From: Mycobacterium scrofulaceum
Lineage (GTDB): Bacteria > Actinomycetota > Actinomycetes > Mycobacteriales > Mycobacteriaceae
Assembly (NCBI RefSeq): GCF_002086735.1
Contig: NZ_MVIJ01000014.1
Location: 58,448-122,447, forward strand
Length of the DNA stretch: 64,000 nucleotides
Direction of reading: 5' to 3'
Shown: in pieces, positions 1-11,052 of the stretch
How the letters are laid out: each line of letters begins with the position of its first letter
How positions within the stretch are numbered: position 1 is the stretch's first letter
Notes under the pieces: generated by a model
Databases searched by the model: none
What the model was told of the DNA's origin: nothing
What the model saw: the letters and a program-made list of their open reading frames with translations, nothing else
Position numbers and translations under genes: made by a program

Positions 1-414
1 CAGGCCCGCGAGGAAGTCGTCGGAGATGCGCGACGGCATCTGGGTGTCCCGGTTGATGTTGATCCAGAAGGCCTCGGATTCGATCAGGCCGCCCTTGCGC
101 CCGTCGACCCGGACCCGCATCTCGCACCAGCGGTTCGAGGTGCCCGAACACCACCGGCGGCAGCGCAGCATGTCCTGGAACTCGATCGGCCGGATCAGGT
201 CGAGCATGGTGCGGCGGACGATCCACAGCGGATGGGTCTCCTCGAAGCCCATCTCGCGCAGCTGGTCCTGCCCGATGTCCTGGATGTGCCGGCACGCCGC
301 GTCCAGCCGCAGCCGGCCCGTGCGGTCGATGTCGGCCACCCGCAGCGGCCATTCGCGATCGAAGACATCGGGGTGGCCGTCGGGAACCGGCATCATTTCT
401 TTGTCCAGGCTCAC
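1..414 (-). CDS. Acyl-ACP thioesterase-like protein (Rv0466 type), 3' part outside window
   Basis: The first 138 codons of a leftward gene are present; the rest runs off the left edge. Translation begins MSLDKEMMPVPDGHP and continues through RVADIDRTGRLRLDA and EEFHP-type segments of the acyl-ACP thioesterase hot-dog fold. It strongly resembles the protein beside ramB and icl1 in M. tuberculosis (Rv0466). The family hydrolyses acyl thioesters; the substrate here is unknown. The GTG start at 414 has a GGGGAG-like sequence upstream, and two in-frame ATG codons (396, 393) are alternatives. It is divergent from ramB, so the two share an intergenic region of about 160 bases. Confidence 0.85.
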   Translation of the reverse strand, partial: MSLDKEMMPVPDGHPDVFDREWPLRVADIDRTGRLRLDAACRHIQDIGQDQLREMGFEETHPLWIVRRTMLDLIRPIEFQDMLRCRRWCSGTSNRWCEMRVRVDGRKGGLIESEAFWININRDTQMPSRISDDFLAGL

Positions 415-577
415 GGCGTCGCTCCCCGTTTCCTCCTCATGGGCACCCCAGGCCAGCCCTGGGAAGCCTTTGTTGCGAATCATGCCAACGTGCTGTACCA
501 AAAACCAATCGCGACGCGATACCCGGGCCTGCGAACTCTGCCAACCTTCGCTTAGCAAGCCTTGTACCCTGGGAGAA
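415..577. promoter_or_regulatory. Divergent thioesterase/ramB regulatory region with candidate RamB operator
   Basis: This 163-base gap holds both promoters. At 532-544 the sequence CGAACTCTGCCAA matches 10 of 13 positions of the corynebacterial RamB-type consensus (A/G-AACTTTGCAAA). RamB is known to regulate its own gene, so an autoregulatory operator here is plausible but unproven. No other clear motif was found. Confidence 0.35.
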
Positions 578-1993
578 GTGTCCAAAACCTTCGTCGGCTC
601 CCGGGTCCGTCAGCTGCGTAACGAGCGCGGGTTCTCCCAGGCCGCCCTGGCCCAGATGCTGGAGATCTCGCCGAGCTACCTGAACCAGATCGAGCACGAC
701 GTCCGCCCGCTGACGGTGGCGGTGCTGCTGCGGATCACCGAGGTGTTCGGCGTGGACGCCACCTTCTTCGCCTCCCAGGACGACACCCGGCTGGTCGCCG
801 AGCTGCGCGAGGTCACCATGGACCGCGACCTGGACATCGACGTGGACCCCGCCGAGGTCGCCGAGATGGTCGGCTCCCATCCCGCCCTGGCCCGCGCGGT
901 GGTCAACCTGCACCGGCGTTACCGGATCACCACGGCGCAACTGGCCGCCGCCACCGAGGAGCGCTTCACCGACGGCAGCGGCAGCGGCTCGATCACCATG
1001 CCGCACGAGGAGGTGCGCGACTACTTCTACCAACGGCAGAACTACCTGCACGAGCTGGACACGGCCGCCGAAGACCTCACGATCCAGATGCGGCTGCACC
1101 ACGGCGACCTGGCCCGCGAGCTGAACCGCCGGCTGACCGAGGTGCACGGCGTGCACATCAACCGGCGGATCGACCTCGGCGACACCGTGCTGCACCGCTA
1201 TGACCCGCAGACCAAGACGCTGGAGATCAGCAACCACCTCTCGCTCGGCCAGCAGGTCTTCAAGATGGCGGCCGAGCTGGCCTACCTCGAATACGGCGAC
1301 CTGATCGACACCCTGGTGGAGGAGGGGAAGTTCACCAGCGACGAGTCGCACACGCTGGCCCGGCTGGGGCTGGCCAACTACTTCGCCGCGGCGGCGGTGC
1401 TGCCGTATCGCCAATTCCACGACGTCGCCGAGAACTTCCGCTACGACGTCGAGCGGCTGTCCTCGTTCTACTCGGTGAGCTATGAGACCATCGCGCACCG
1501 GCTTTCGACGCTGCAGCGGCCGTCGATGCGCGGCGTGCCGTTCTCCTTCGTCCGGGTGGATCGGGCCGGCAACATGTCAAAACGCCAGTCCGCCACCGGG
1601 TTTCACTTCTCCTCCAGCGGCGGCACCTGCCCGCTGTGGAACGTGTACGAGACGTTCGCCAACCCGGGCAAGATTTTGGTCCAGATCGCCCAGATGCCCG
1701 ACGGCCGCAACTACATGTGGGTGGCACGCACGGTGGAGCGCCGCGCCGCGCGGTATGGTCAGCCGGGTAAAACCTTCGCGATCGGGCTGGGCTGCGAGCT
1801 TCGCCACGCGCACCGGCTCGTCTACTCGGAAGGACTCGACTTGTCGGGTGACATCGCAACACCGATCGGTGCGGGTTGCCGGGTCTGCGAACGCGACAAC
1901 TGCCCGCAGCGGGCGTTCCCGGCCCTCGGGCGCGCCCTGGACCTCGACGAGCACCGCAGCACGGTCTCCCCGTATCTGGTGAAGCAACCGTGA
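578..1993 (+). CDS. ramB: RamB, transcriptional regulator of acetate metabolism and glyoxylate cycle
   Basis: A 471-residue cytoplasmic DNA-binding protein, near-identical in layout to mycobacterial RamB (about 474 aa), which controls isocitrate lyase and its own gene in response to carbon source. An XRE-type helix-turn-helix occupies about residues 5-60 (SQAALAQMLEISPSYLNQIE). An IrrE-like middle region follows, and the C-terminal domain has the cysteine cluster CRVCERDNCPQ near the end. The reading frame is open upstream, but GTG at 578 reproduces the family N-terminus MSKTFVGSRVRQLR. The 3' end overlaps the next start in GTGA, suggesting co-transcription. Confidence 0.96.
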   Translation: MSKTFVGSRVRQLRNERGFSQAALAQMLEISPSYLNQIEHDVRPLTVAVLLRITEVFGVDATFFASQDDTRLVAELREVTMDRDLDIDVDPAEVAEMVGSHPALARAVVNLHRRYRITTAQLAAATEERFTDGSGSGSITMPHEEVRDYFYQRQNYLHELDTAAEDLTIQMRLHHGDLARELNRRLTEVHGVHINRRIDLGDTVLHRYDPQTKTLEISNHLSLGQQVFKMAAELAYLEYGDLIDTLVEEGKFTSDESHTLARLGLANYFAAAAVLPYRQFHDVAENFRYDVERLSSFYSVSYETIAHRLSTLQRPSMRGVPFSFVRVDRAGNMSKRQSATGFHFSSSGGTCPLWNVYETFANPGKILVQIAQMPDGRNYMWVARTVERRAARYGQPGKTFAIGLGCELRHAHRLVYSEGLDLSGDIATPIGAGCRVCERDNCPQRAFPALGRALDLDEHRSTVSPYLVKQP

Positions 1994-2550
1994 GCGGGGC
2001 TGCCGGCGGCCGCATCCCGTCGGGGCGGTTCCGCGAGCTGGGCCCGATCAACTGGGTGCTGGCGAAGGCGGCCGCGCGCACGGTGCGGGCGCCCGAGATG
2101 CACCTGTTCACCACGCTCGGCCAGCACCGTCTGCTGTTCCTGGCGTGGAGCGTCTACAGCGGCCGGGTGCTGCGGGGCCGGCTGCCGGCGATCGACACCG
2201 AGCTGGTGATCCTGCGCGTCGCGCATGTGCGCGGGTGCGAATACGAGCTGCAGCATCATCGGCGGATGGCCGCCAAGCAGGGCCTGAACGCCGACCTGCA
2301 GGCCGCGATCTTCGCGTGGCCCGAGCGGCTGGACCGGGTCGAGGCGCGCCTGACCGTGCGCCAGCAGGCGCTGCTGACGGCGACGGACGAGTTCGTCAAG
2401 GACCGCACCCTCACCGATGCCACCTGGCGGGCGCTCGCCGAACACCTCGACCGGCGTCAGCTGATCGAATTCTGCTTGCTGGCAAGCCAATACGACGGGC
2501 TCGCCGCGACCATGGCGGCATTGGACATCCCGCTGGACAACCCGCGCTAG
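1990..2550 (+). CDS. Carboxymuconolactone decarboxylase/AhpD-like protein (Rv0464c type)
   Basis: A 186-residue protein translationally coupled to ramB through a GTGA overlap. It has the all-helical AhpD/CMD fold signature, with the active-site-like segment RVAHVRGCEYELQHHRR at about residues 73-89. Only one cysteine is present there rather than the CxxC pair of true AhpD, so classical alkylhydroperoxidase activity is uncertain. It corresponds to the gene after ramB in H37Rv. The gene ends at 2550, directly abutting the stop of the convergent membrane-protein gene. Substrate unknown. Confidence 0.85.
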   Translation: MSGAAGGRIPSGRFRELGPINWVLAKAAARTVRAPEMHLFTTLGQHRLLFLAWSVYSGRVLRGRLPAIDTELVILRVAHVRGCEYELQHHRRMAAKQGLNADLQAAIFAWPERLDRVEARLTVRQQALLTATDEFVKDRTLTDATWRALAEHLDRRQLIEFCLLASQYDGLAATMAALDIPLDNPR

Positions 2551-2823
2551 TCAGAGGTAGACGTTGGCGAACACGGCCAGCGTCAGCAACAGCGGCGGCA
2601 GCGACAGCGCGAACCCGAACCCCGACCACGCGTATTTGCGGCGCCGGCGCAACAGGGACGCCCACGCCGTGGCGCACACCGCCAGCGCCAGCGACAGCAG
2701 CAGCACGGTCGGGGCCCACTGCCCCACCGCCGCGTTGTCGTCGGCGATCGAAAAGGCGGCCAGCCACAGGACATAGCCCGCGGCGAGACCGCCGGCGGCC
2801 CCCAGAACGACGTCGCTGCGCAT
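2551..2823 (-). CDS. Small integral membrane protein (Rv0463 type)
   Basis: A 90-residue hydrophobic protein with about three membrane segments (roughly residues 5-24, 37-57 and 68-88) and a basic loop RRRRKY near residue 60. Similar proteins lie beside lpdC in mycobacteria; no function is known. It is the last gene of the leftward run from the aldehyde dehydrogenase, 6 bases after the lpdC stop, so it is probably co-transcribed with lpdC. Confidence 0.8.
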   Translation of the reverse strand: MRSDVVLGAAGGLAAGYVLWLAAFSIADDNAAVGQWAPTVLLLSLALAVCATAWASLLRRRRKYAWSGFGFALSLPPLLLTLAVFANVYL

Positions 2824-2829
2824 CGGGAT

Positions 2830-4224
<1,395 letters not shown>

Positions 4225-4257
4225 GGCCCCTACCCTAGTGGCCGCCCGGGCCGGGCG

Positions 4258-4833
4258 TTAATACGGAATGAGGCCGACGAGGCAGTGGCCCACCCGGGCG
4301 CAGTGGTAGTAGCCGTGCACGGGCGCCGCGGCGGCCAGCGAGGCGAACGGCGCCGACATCACCGCCAGCGACAGCGCCGAGACCACCGGCCTGCCCTCGG
4401 CCATCGCGAGCAGCACGCCACCGACCGTGCAGGCCACGACGTACACCAGGACGGCGAACAGCGCCGCGGTCTGGTCGGCCGAGTGGTACCACCAATAGAA
4501 CAGGCCGAACCCGGCGACCGCCGCCGCGGCCCACACGCCGAAAAGGACCAGCAGCAGCTTCCACCACTTCAGGTAGAAGTAGCGCCCGGGAACCGTGACG
4601 GGTTGCACCGGCGCGGCGGCGGATTCGTCGTCGGCGCCCCGCGCGTCGTCGGCGCCGGGCTCGCCGGCGGCCGGCTCTGGGGCCTGCGGCTCGTCCGTCG
4701 CGGCGGGCCGCTCGCCGGTGTCGTCGGAGAAATCCGGCTGCCACGACTGGGTGCCCGGGTCGTCGTCGGAGTCGGAGAAGTCGGGCTTCCACGCCTGGGT
4801 GCCCGGGTTCGACGGGGTGTCGTCGTCAGCCAC
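4258..4833 (-). CDS. Membrane protein with acidic N-terminal WxPDFSD repeats (Rv0461 type)
   Basis: A 191-residue protein of unknown function. The cytoplasmic N-terminus carries two copies of a PGTQ-x-W-x-PDFSD motif, followed by a Pro/Ala/Glu-rich linker to about residue 75. The remainder is hydrophobic, with about four membrane segments, and the C-terminus contains two cysteines. GTG at 4833 is chosen because the upstream gene stops two bases before it. It lies in the ALDH-lpdC run, suggesting a membrane accessory role that is not established. Confidence 0.75.
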   Translation of the reverse strand: MADDDTPSNPGTQAWKPDFSDSDDDPGTQSWQPDFSDDTGERPAATDEPQAPEPAAGEPGADDARGADDESAAAPVQPVTVPGRYFYLKWWKLLLVLFGVWAAAAVAGFGLFYWWYHSADQTAALFAVLVYVVACTVGGVLLAMAEGRPVVSALSLAVMSAPFASLAAAAPVHGYYHCARVGHCLVGLIPY

Positions 4834-4835
4834 GG

Positions 4836-5114
4836 TCAGCCACCGGAGGTCACCCGCAGGGCGACGAGCACACCGAACCAGCCCGGCGCCAGCGACAGGA
4901 CGAACGCGCCCAGCGTCGTCACCCACCGGCGCCCGGAGAACAGGATCGTCACCAGCCCGGCGACACTGGGGATCCCCACCACCGACGCGATGGCGAAGGC
5001 CGGGCGGACGCCGCCGTGGGCCACCACGGCGAAGCCCACCCCCGCCAGCACCCCGACCGCCGCGCCGATCAGCATGGCGCCGGCCAACAACCGCGGACGC
5101 GGGAGGGGGATCAC
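4836..5114 (-). CDS. Small membrane protein (Rv0460 type)
   Basis: A 92-residue hydrophobic protein with about three predicted membrane helices, beginning at GTG 5114 (MIPLPRPRLL). It corresponds to the small hydrophobic gene two upstream of lpdC in H37Rv. Function unknown. Its stop lies two bases before the start of the next membrane-protein gene, consistent with one transcript. Confidence 0.7.
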   Translation of the reverse strand: MIPLPRPRLLAGAMLIGAAVGVLAGVGFAVVAHGGVRPAFAIASVVGIPSVAGLVTILFSGRRWVTTLGAFVLSLAPGWFGVLVALRVTSGG

Positions 5115-5133
5115 GCCTTCGACATTACTGCGG

Positions 5134-5600
5134 TCACCGACCCGGAGGGCACGTTCGCAGCGCCGCGCCGGTCACCACCTGCCCGCGCACGCAAGGGCGT
5201 TCGCCGCGTTCGTAATCGGCGCCGGTGATCACCGGCGTCCGGCGCAGCTCGGCCTGTTCGTCGTCGGTGAAGACGCGGCCGCGGGACAGGAACCGCAGGC
5301 CTTCGGGCGCCTCCAGGCTGAAGCCGCCGCCGCGGCCCGGGACCACGTCGATGACCAACTGGGTGTGCTTCCAGGTCTCGTACTGCGGGCCCGAGATCCA
5401 CACCGGCACCCCGTCCCCGACGTCGAGCACACCGAGCAGCACGTCGCGGTCGCCGACGATGAAGTCCCCGTGCGGGTAGCACATCGGCGACGACCCGTCG
5501 CAGCAGCCGCCGGACTGGTGGAACATCACCGGGCCGTGCCTGTCCTGCAGGCGCGCCAGGAGTTCGGCCGCGCCTGCGGTGATGACCGCACCGGGGACTG

Positions 5601-5604
<4 letters not shown>
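5134..5604 (-). CDS. DUF779 protein next to aldehyde dehydrogenase (Rv0459 type), apparent CTG start
   Basis: About 156 residues of a DUF779 protein, recognised by the segments [36 protein letters not shown] and [15 protein letters not shown]. The conserved Cys pair and His suggest metal or thiol chemistry, but no activity is assigned. DUF779 genes habitually follow aldehyde dehydrogenases. No ATG, GTG or TTG occurs in frame between the conserved part and far inside the upstream gene. The only sensible initiation codon is CTG at 5604, overlapping the upstream TGA as CTGA. Alternatives are an internal GTG/ATG at GPVMFHQ, which would cut the domain, or a sequencing error. Confidence 0.8.
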
Positions 5605-7124
<1,520 letters not shown>

Positions 7125-7181
7125 CAGCTCGGCCCCTCGCTCGTCGGTGTAATACACCTCACACTACCGCCGGAGGCCACA

Positions 7182-9236
7182 ATGGCTTCCATGACGTCAC
7201 AAGCCGCCGCCGCCCCCGAAGATGCCCCCGACCCCTACCTGTGGCTCGAGGACGTCACCGGCGACGAGGCGCTGGACTGGGTGCGGGCGCAGAACGAGCC
7301 CACGCTGGCCGCGTTGCGCGACGAGGAGTTCGAACGGATGCGCGCCGAGGCGCTCGAGGTCCTCGACACCGACGCCCGGATCCCGTACGTGGTCCGCCGC
7401 GGCGAGTACCTGTACAACTTCTGGCGCGACGCCGCCAACCCGCGCGGCCTGTGGCGGCGCACCACGCTGGACAGCTATCGCAGCAGTTCCCCCGACTGGG
7501 ACGTGCTGATCGACATAGATGAACTAGGGCGAGCTGACGACCAGAACTGGGTCTGGGCCGGCGCCGGCGTCATCGAACCGGAGTACACGCGCGCCCTGGT
7601 CGCGCTGTCCAGGGGCGGCTCGGACGCCTCCGTCGTGCGCGAATTCGACATGTTGACAAGGGAATTCGTCGACGACGGGTTTACCTTGCCGGAGGCCAAG
7701 TCGCAGCTGGCCTGGGTGGACACCGACACCGTCCTGGTCGGCACGGACTTCGGCGACGGTTCGCTGACCGACTCGGGCTACCCGCGGGTGATCAAGCGGT
7801 GGCGCCGGGGCACCCCGCTGACCGAGGCGCAGACCGTGTTCTCCGGCGCCCGCACCGACGTCAGGGTGTCCGCCTCCGTGGACCGCACCCCCGGGTTCGA
7901 GCGCACCCTGCTCGGGCGGGCCCTGGACTTCTGGAACGAAGAGGTCTACGAACTGCGGGGCCTCCCCGAGAACCCCGAGCTGGTCCGGATCGACGCGCCC
8001 ACCGACGCGAGCCTGTCGATACACCGCGAATGGCTGTTGATCGAGCTGCGCACCGATTGGTTCTACGGCGCGAACAGCTATCCCGCCGGTTCCCTACTGG
8101 CGGTCGACTACGAAGAATTCCTCTCCGGCACAACAGAATTGAGCGTGGTGTTCTCACCCGACGAGCACACCGCGCTGAATCACTACGCGTGGACGCGTGA
8201 CCGCCTGCTGATGGTCACCCTCGCCGACGTGGCCAGCCGGGTGGAGATCGTCACGCCCGGTGAGTGGCGCCGCGAACCCGTCCCCGGCATCCCGGAGGCG
8301 ACCAACACGGTCGTCGTCGCCGCCGACGACACCGGCGACGAGTTCTTCCTCGACTCCAGCGGCTTCGTCACCCCGTCGCGGCTGATGCGCGGCACCGGCA
8401 CCGGCGCGCTGGACCAGGTCAAGTCCGCGCCGGCCTTCTTCGACGCCGAAAACATGACGGTGGCACAGTATTTCGTGCCCTCCCAGGACGGCACGCCGAT
8501 CCCGTACTTCGTGGTGCGGCCGGCCGGCGCGCGGGGCCCCGGCCCGACCATGCTGTACGGCTACGGCGGTTTCGAGTCTTCCAACACCCCCGCCTACAGT
8601 GGCGTGCTCGGCCGGTTGTGGCTGGCCCGCGGCGGCACCTACGTGCTGGCCAACATCCGCGGCGGCGGCGAGTACGGGCCCGGCTGGCACACCCAGGCGA
8701 TGCGCGAGGGCCGGCACAAGGTCGCCGAGGACTTCGCCGCGGTGGCGACCGATCTGGTGAACCGCGGCATCACGACCGTCGACCAGCTCGGCGCGCAGGG
8801 CGGCAGCAACGGCGGCCTGCTCATGGGCATCATGCTGACCCAGTACCCGGAACGCTTCGGCGCGCTGGTCTGCAGCGTGCCGCTGCTGGACATGAAGCGC
8901 TACCACCTGCTGCTCGCGGGCGCCTCGTGGATGGCCGAATACGGTGACCCGGACAACCCGGACGACTGGGCGTTCATCTCCGAATACTCGCCCTACCAGA
9001 ATATTTCGGCCACCCGGCACTACCCGCCGGTGCTGATGACCACGTCCACCCGCGACGATCGGGTGCATCCCGGCCACGCCCGCAAGATGACGGCGGCGCT
9101 GCTGGCCGCCGGGCACCGGGTCTTCTACTACGAGAACATCGAGGGCGGGCACGCCGGCGCGGCCGACAACCAACAGGTCGCGTTCAAGGCGGCGCTGACC
9201 TATTCGTTCCTGTGGCGGATGCTGGCCGGGTCTTAG
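7182..9236 (+). CDS. Prolyl oligopeptidase family serine peptidase (S9, Rv0457c type)
   Basis: A 684-residue protein with an N-terminal beta-propeller-type region (to about residue 410) and a C-terminal alpha/beta-hydrolase domain. The nucleophile is Ser542 in GGSNGG. The oxyanion strand YGYGGFESS, the segment LANIRGGGEYG, an Asp in STRDDRVHPGH and the His in EGGHAGA complete the picture. The family cleaves proline-containing short peptides. GGAGG at 7172 sits 5 bases before ATG 7182; ATG 7191 is a second option. No signal peptide is evident. Confidence 0.93.
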   Translation: MASMTSQAAAAPEDAPDPYLWLEDVTGDEALDWVRAQNEPTLAALRDEEFERMRAEALEVLDTDARIPYVVRRGEYLYNFWRDAANPRGLWRRTTLDSYRSSSPDWDVLIDIDELGRADDQNWVWAGAGVIEPEYTRALVALSRGGSDASVVREFDMLTREFVDDGFTLPEAKSQLAWVDTDTVLVGTDFGDGSLTDSGYPRVIKRWRRGTPLTEAQTVFSGARTDVRVSASVDRTPGFERTLLGRALDFWNEEVYELRGLPENPELVRIDAPTDASLSIHREWLLIELRTDWFYGANSYPAGSLLAVDYEEFLSGTTELSVVFSPDEHTALNHYAWTRDRLLMVTLADVASRVEIVTPGEWRREPVPGIPEATNTVVVAADDTGDEFFLDSSGFVTPSRLMRGTGTGALDQVKSAPAFFDAENMTVAQYFVPSQDGTPIPYFVVRPAGARGPGPTMLYGYGGFESSNTPAYSGVLGRLWLARGGTYVLANIRGGGEYGPGWHTQAMREGRHKVAEDFAAVATDLVNRGITTVDQLGAQGGSNGGLLMGIMLTQYPERFGALVCSVPLLDMKRYHLLLAGASWMAEYGDPDNPDDWAFISEYSPYQNISATRHYPPVLMTTSTRDDRVHPGHARKMTAALLAAGHRVFYYENIEGGHAGAADNQQVAFKAALTYSFLWRMLAGS

Positions 9237-9246
9237 GATCGTCGAC

Positions 9247-9558
9247 GTGTCAGCGACCCAACGCATCGAACTCACCCTGCTGGCGACCGGGCTGATCTTC
9301 ATCCTGGTATCGGCGGCGCAGGCACGCTACCGCTTCATCCGCGACCGCCGGGCCGGCCGGCGGTTCTACTGGGCGACGGCGGTCATCGGCACCGTCTGTT
9401 TCGCGCTCGGCACCGGCAAAATCTGGCCCAACGCCGTCGCCGTGGCGGTGATCTTCTCCGGCCTCCTCGCCCTGTCGGCCTACCTGACGACGCCGTACCT
9501 CAAGATCGGCGACCGCATCTACGCGTCATCACCGGAAAACCGTCAGCCCGACCCGTAA
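9247..9558 (+). CDS. Small membrane protein, unknown
   Basis: A 103-residue protein with about three membrane segments (roughly 8-25, 41-58 and 64-82) and a hydrophilic C-terminus. It begins at GTG 9247, ten bases after the peptidase stop, and ends just before the enoyl-CoA hydratase, so it probably lies in the same transcript. I recognise no H37Rv counterpart at this position. Confidence 0.65.
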   Translation: MSATQRIELTLLATGLIFILVSAAQARYRFIRDRRAGRRFYWATAVIGTVCFALGTGKIWPNAVAVAVIFSGLLALSAYLTTPYLKIGDRIYASSPENRQPDP

Positions 9559-9565
9559 GGAAGCC

Positions 9566-10483
9566 ATGCCAACCAGGGACTTCGAGACGCTCCTGTACAC
9601 GACGGCCGGTCCCGTTGCCACCATCACGCTGAACCGCCCGGAGCAGCTCAACACCATCGTGCCGCCCATGCCCGACGAGATCGAGGCGGCCGTCGGCCTG
9701 GCGGAGCGCGACCCGGCCGTCAAGGTCATCGTGCTGCGCGGCGCCGGCCGGGCCTTCTCCGGCGGTTACGACTTCGGCGGCGGCTTCGCGCACTGGGGCG
9801 AGGCGATGATGACCGGCGGCCGGTGGGACCCCGGCAAGGACTTCGCGATGGTGACCGCCCGCGAGACCGGCCCGACGCAAAAGTTCATGGCCATCTGGCG
9901 GGCGTCCAAGCCGGTCATCGCCCAGGTGCACGGCTGGTGCGTCGGCGGGGCCAGCGACTACGCGCTGTGCGCGGACCTGGTCATCGCCAGCGAAGATGCG
10001 GTGATCGGCACCCCCTACAGCCGCATGTGGGGCGCCTACCTGAGCGGGATGTGGCTCTACCGGCTCAGTTTCGCCAAGGTCAAGTGGCATTCGCTGACCG
10101 GGCGGCCGCTGACCGGCGTGCAGGCCGCCGAGATCGAGCTGATCAACGAGGCGGTGCCGTTCGAGCGCCTCGAGGCCCGGGTCGCCGAGGTCGCCGCCGA
10201 GCTGGCCCGGATCCCGCTGTCGCAGCTTCAGGCGCAGAAGCTGATCGTCAACCAGGCCTACGAGAACATGGGGCTGGCCTCCACCCAGACCCTGGGCGGC
10301 ATCCTCGACGGGCTGATGCGCAACACCCCCGACGCCCTCGAGTTCATCAAGGCCGCCGAAACCCAGGGCGTGCGGGCGGCGGTCGAGCGGCGCGACGGTC
10401 CGTTCGGCGACTACAGCCAGGCCCCGCCGGAGCTGCGGCCCGACCCCACACACGTCATCGTGCCTGATCGCGGCCAATGCTGA
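9566..10483 (+). CDS. echA2: Enoyl-CoA hydratase/isomerase family protein (EchA2 type)
   Basis: A 305-residue crotonase-fold protein, longer than the usual 260 aa. The oxyanion-hole segments are visible as RGAGRAFSGGYDFGGG (about 55-70) and HGWCVGGASDYALCADL (about 120-136). The position and length match Rv0456c (EchA2). Crotonase family members hydrate or isomerise acyl-CoA thioesters; the physiological substrate is unknown. The catalytic glutamates of true hydratases are not evident at the usual places, so a different reaction is possible. Confidence 0.85.
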   Translation: MPTRDFETLLYTTAGPVATITLNRPEQLNTIVPPMPDEIEAAVGLAERDPAVKVIVLRGAGRAFSGGYDFGGGFAHWGEAMMTGGRWDPGKDFAMVTARETGPTQKFMAIWRASKPVIAQVHGWCVGGASDYALCADLVIASEDAVIGTPYSRMWGAYLSGMWLYRLSFAKVKWHSLTGRPLTGVQAAEIELINEAVPFERLEARVAEVAAELARIPLSQLQAQKLIVNQAYENMGLASTQTLGGILDGLMRNTPDALEFIKAAETQGVRAAVERRDGPFGDYSQAPPELRPDPTHVIVPDRGQC

Positions 10484-10522
10484 GCTGAACTAGGAATCTG
10501 GCCGCCGCCGCCGGAAAAGTGC

Positions 10523-10528
10523 TACCGT
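10523..10528 (+). promoter_or_regulatory. Candidate -10 box of the Rv0455c-type gene
   Basis: TACCGT lies seven bases before ATG 10536 and no ribosome-binding sequence intervenes. This is the spacing of leaderless mycobacterial transcripts. Inferred from sequence only. Confidence 0.35.
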
Positions 10529-10535
10529 AACAGCT

Positions 10536-10982
10536 ATGTCTCGGCTGAACACCGGCTTGCGCGCAGGCGCCGCCTTCCTCGCCCTCGGCATCGCCGCCGC
10601 CGTCTTCCCGAAGGCCGCCGTCGCCGACTCCACGGAGGACTTCCCGATCCCGCGCAGGATGATCAACACCACCTGCGACGCCGAGCAGATCATGGCGGCC
10701 ACCCGGGACACCAGCCCGGTGTACTACCAGCGCTACATGATCGACTTCAACAACCACCCGAACGTCCAGCAGGCGACGATCGACAAGGTGCACTGGTTCT
10801 ACTCGTTGTCGCCGGAGGACCGCCGGACCTACTCCGAGAACTTCTACAACAACGACCCGCTGTGGTACGCGTGGCCGAACCACATGAAGCTCTTCTTCAA
10901 CAACAAGGGCGTCGTCGCCAAGGCGACCGACGTGTGCGCCCAATACCCGCCCGGCGACATGTCGGTGTGGAACTGGGCCTGA
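10536..10982 (+). CDS. Secreted Rv0455c-type protein (siderophore secretion factor)
   Basis: A 148-residue exported protein with a Sec signal peptide (basic start, hydrophobic 9-22, likely cleavage after AVA at 30). The mature part is small, with two cysteines (C47 and about C134) positioned for one disulphide. It corresponds to Rv0455c, reported as required for mycobactin secretion in M. tuberculosis. The adjacent mmpS4-mmpL4 pair, also a siderophore export system, fits this role. Here the two units converge rather than run in the same direction as in H37Rv. Confidence 0.88.
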   Translation: MSRLNTGLRAGAAFLALGIAAAVFPKAAVADSTEDFPIPRRMINTTCDAEQIMAATRDTSPVYYQRYMIDFNNHPNVQQATIDKVHWFYSLSPEDRRTYSENFYNNDPLWYAWPNHMKLFFNNKGVVAKATDVCAQYPPGDMSVWNWA

Positions 10983-10990
10983 CGCTCAAC

Positions 10991-11035
10991 AAAAAATCCG
11001 CGCGTCCCCGTGAGGAAGGACGCGCGGATTTTTTT
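10991..11035. terminator. Strong bidirectional intrinsic terminator
   Basis: A near-perfect hairpin pairs 10991-11007 (A-run then TCCGCGCGTCC) with 11018-11035 (GGACGCGCGGA then T-run), with a loop of about 10 bases. The A-tract and T-tract let it act in both directions, between the converging Rv0455c-type gene and mmpL4. Confidence 0.9.
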
Positions 11036-11052
11036 GTCCGGCGCGCGAGCGC

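Noticed and set aside
26..577. Upstream extension of ramB to base 26
   Set aside because: That region is the coding strand of the divergent thioesterase-like gene. RamB homology starts exactly at GTG 578.
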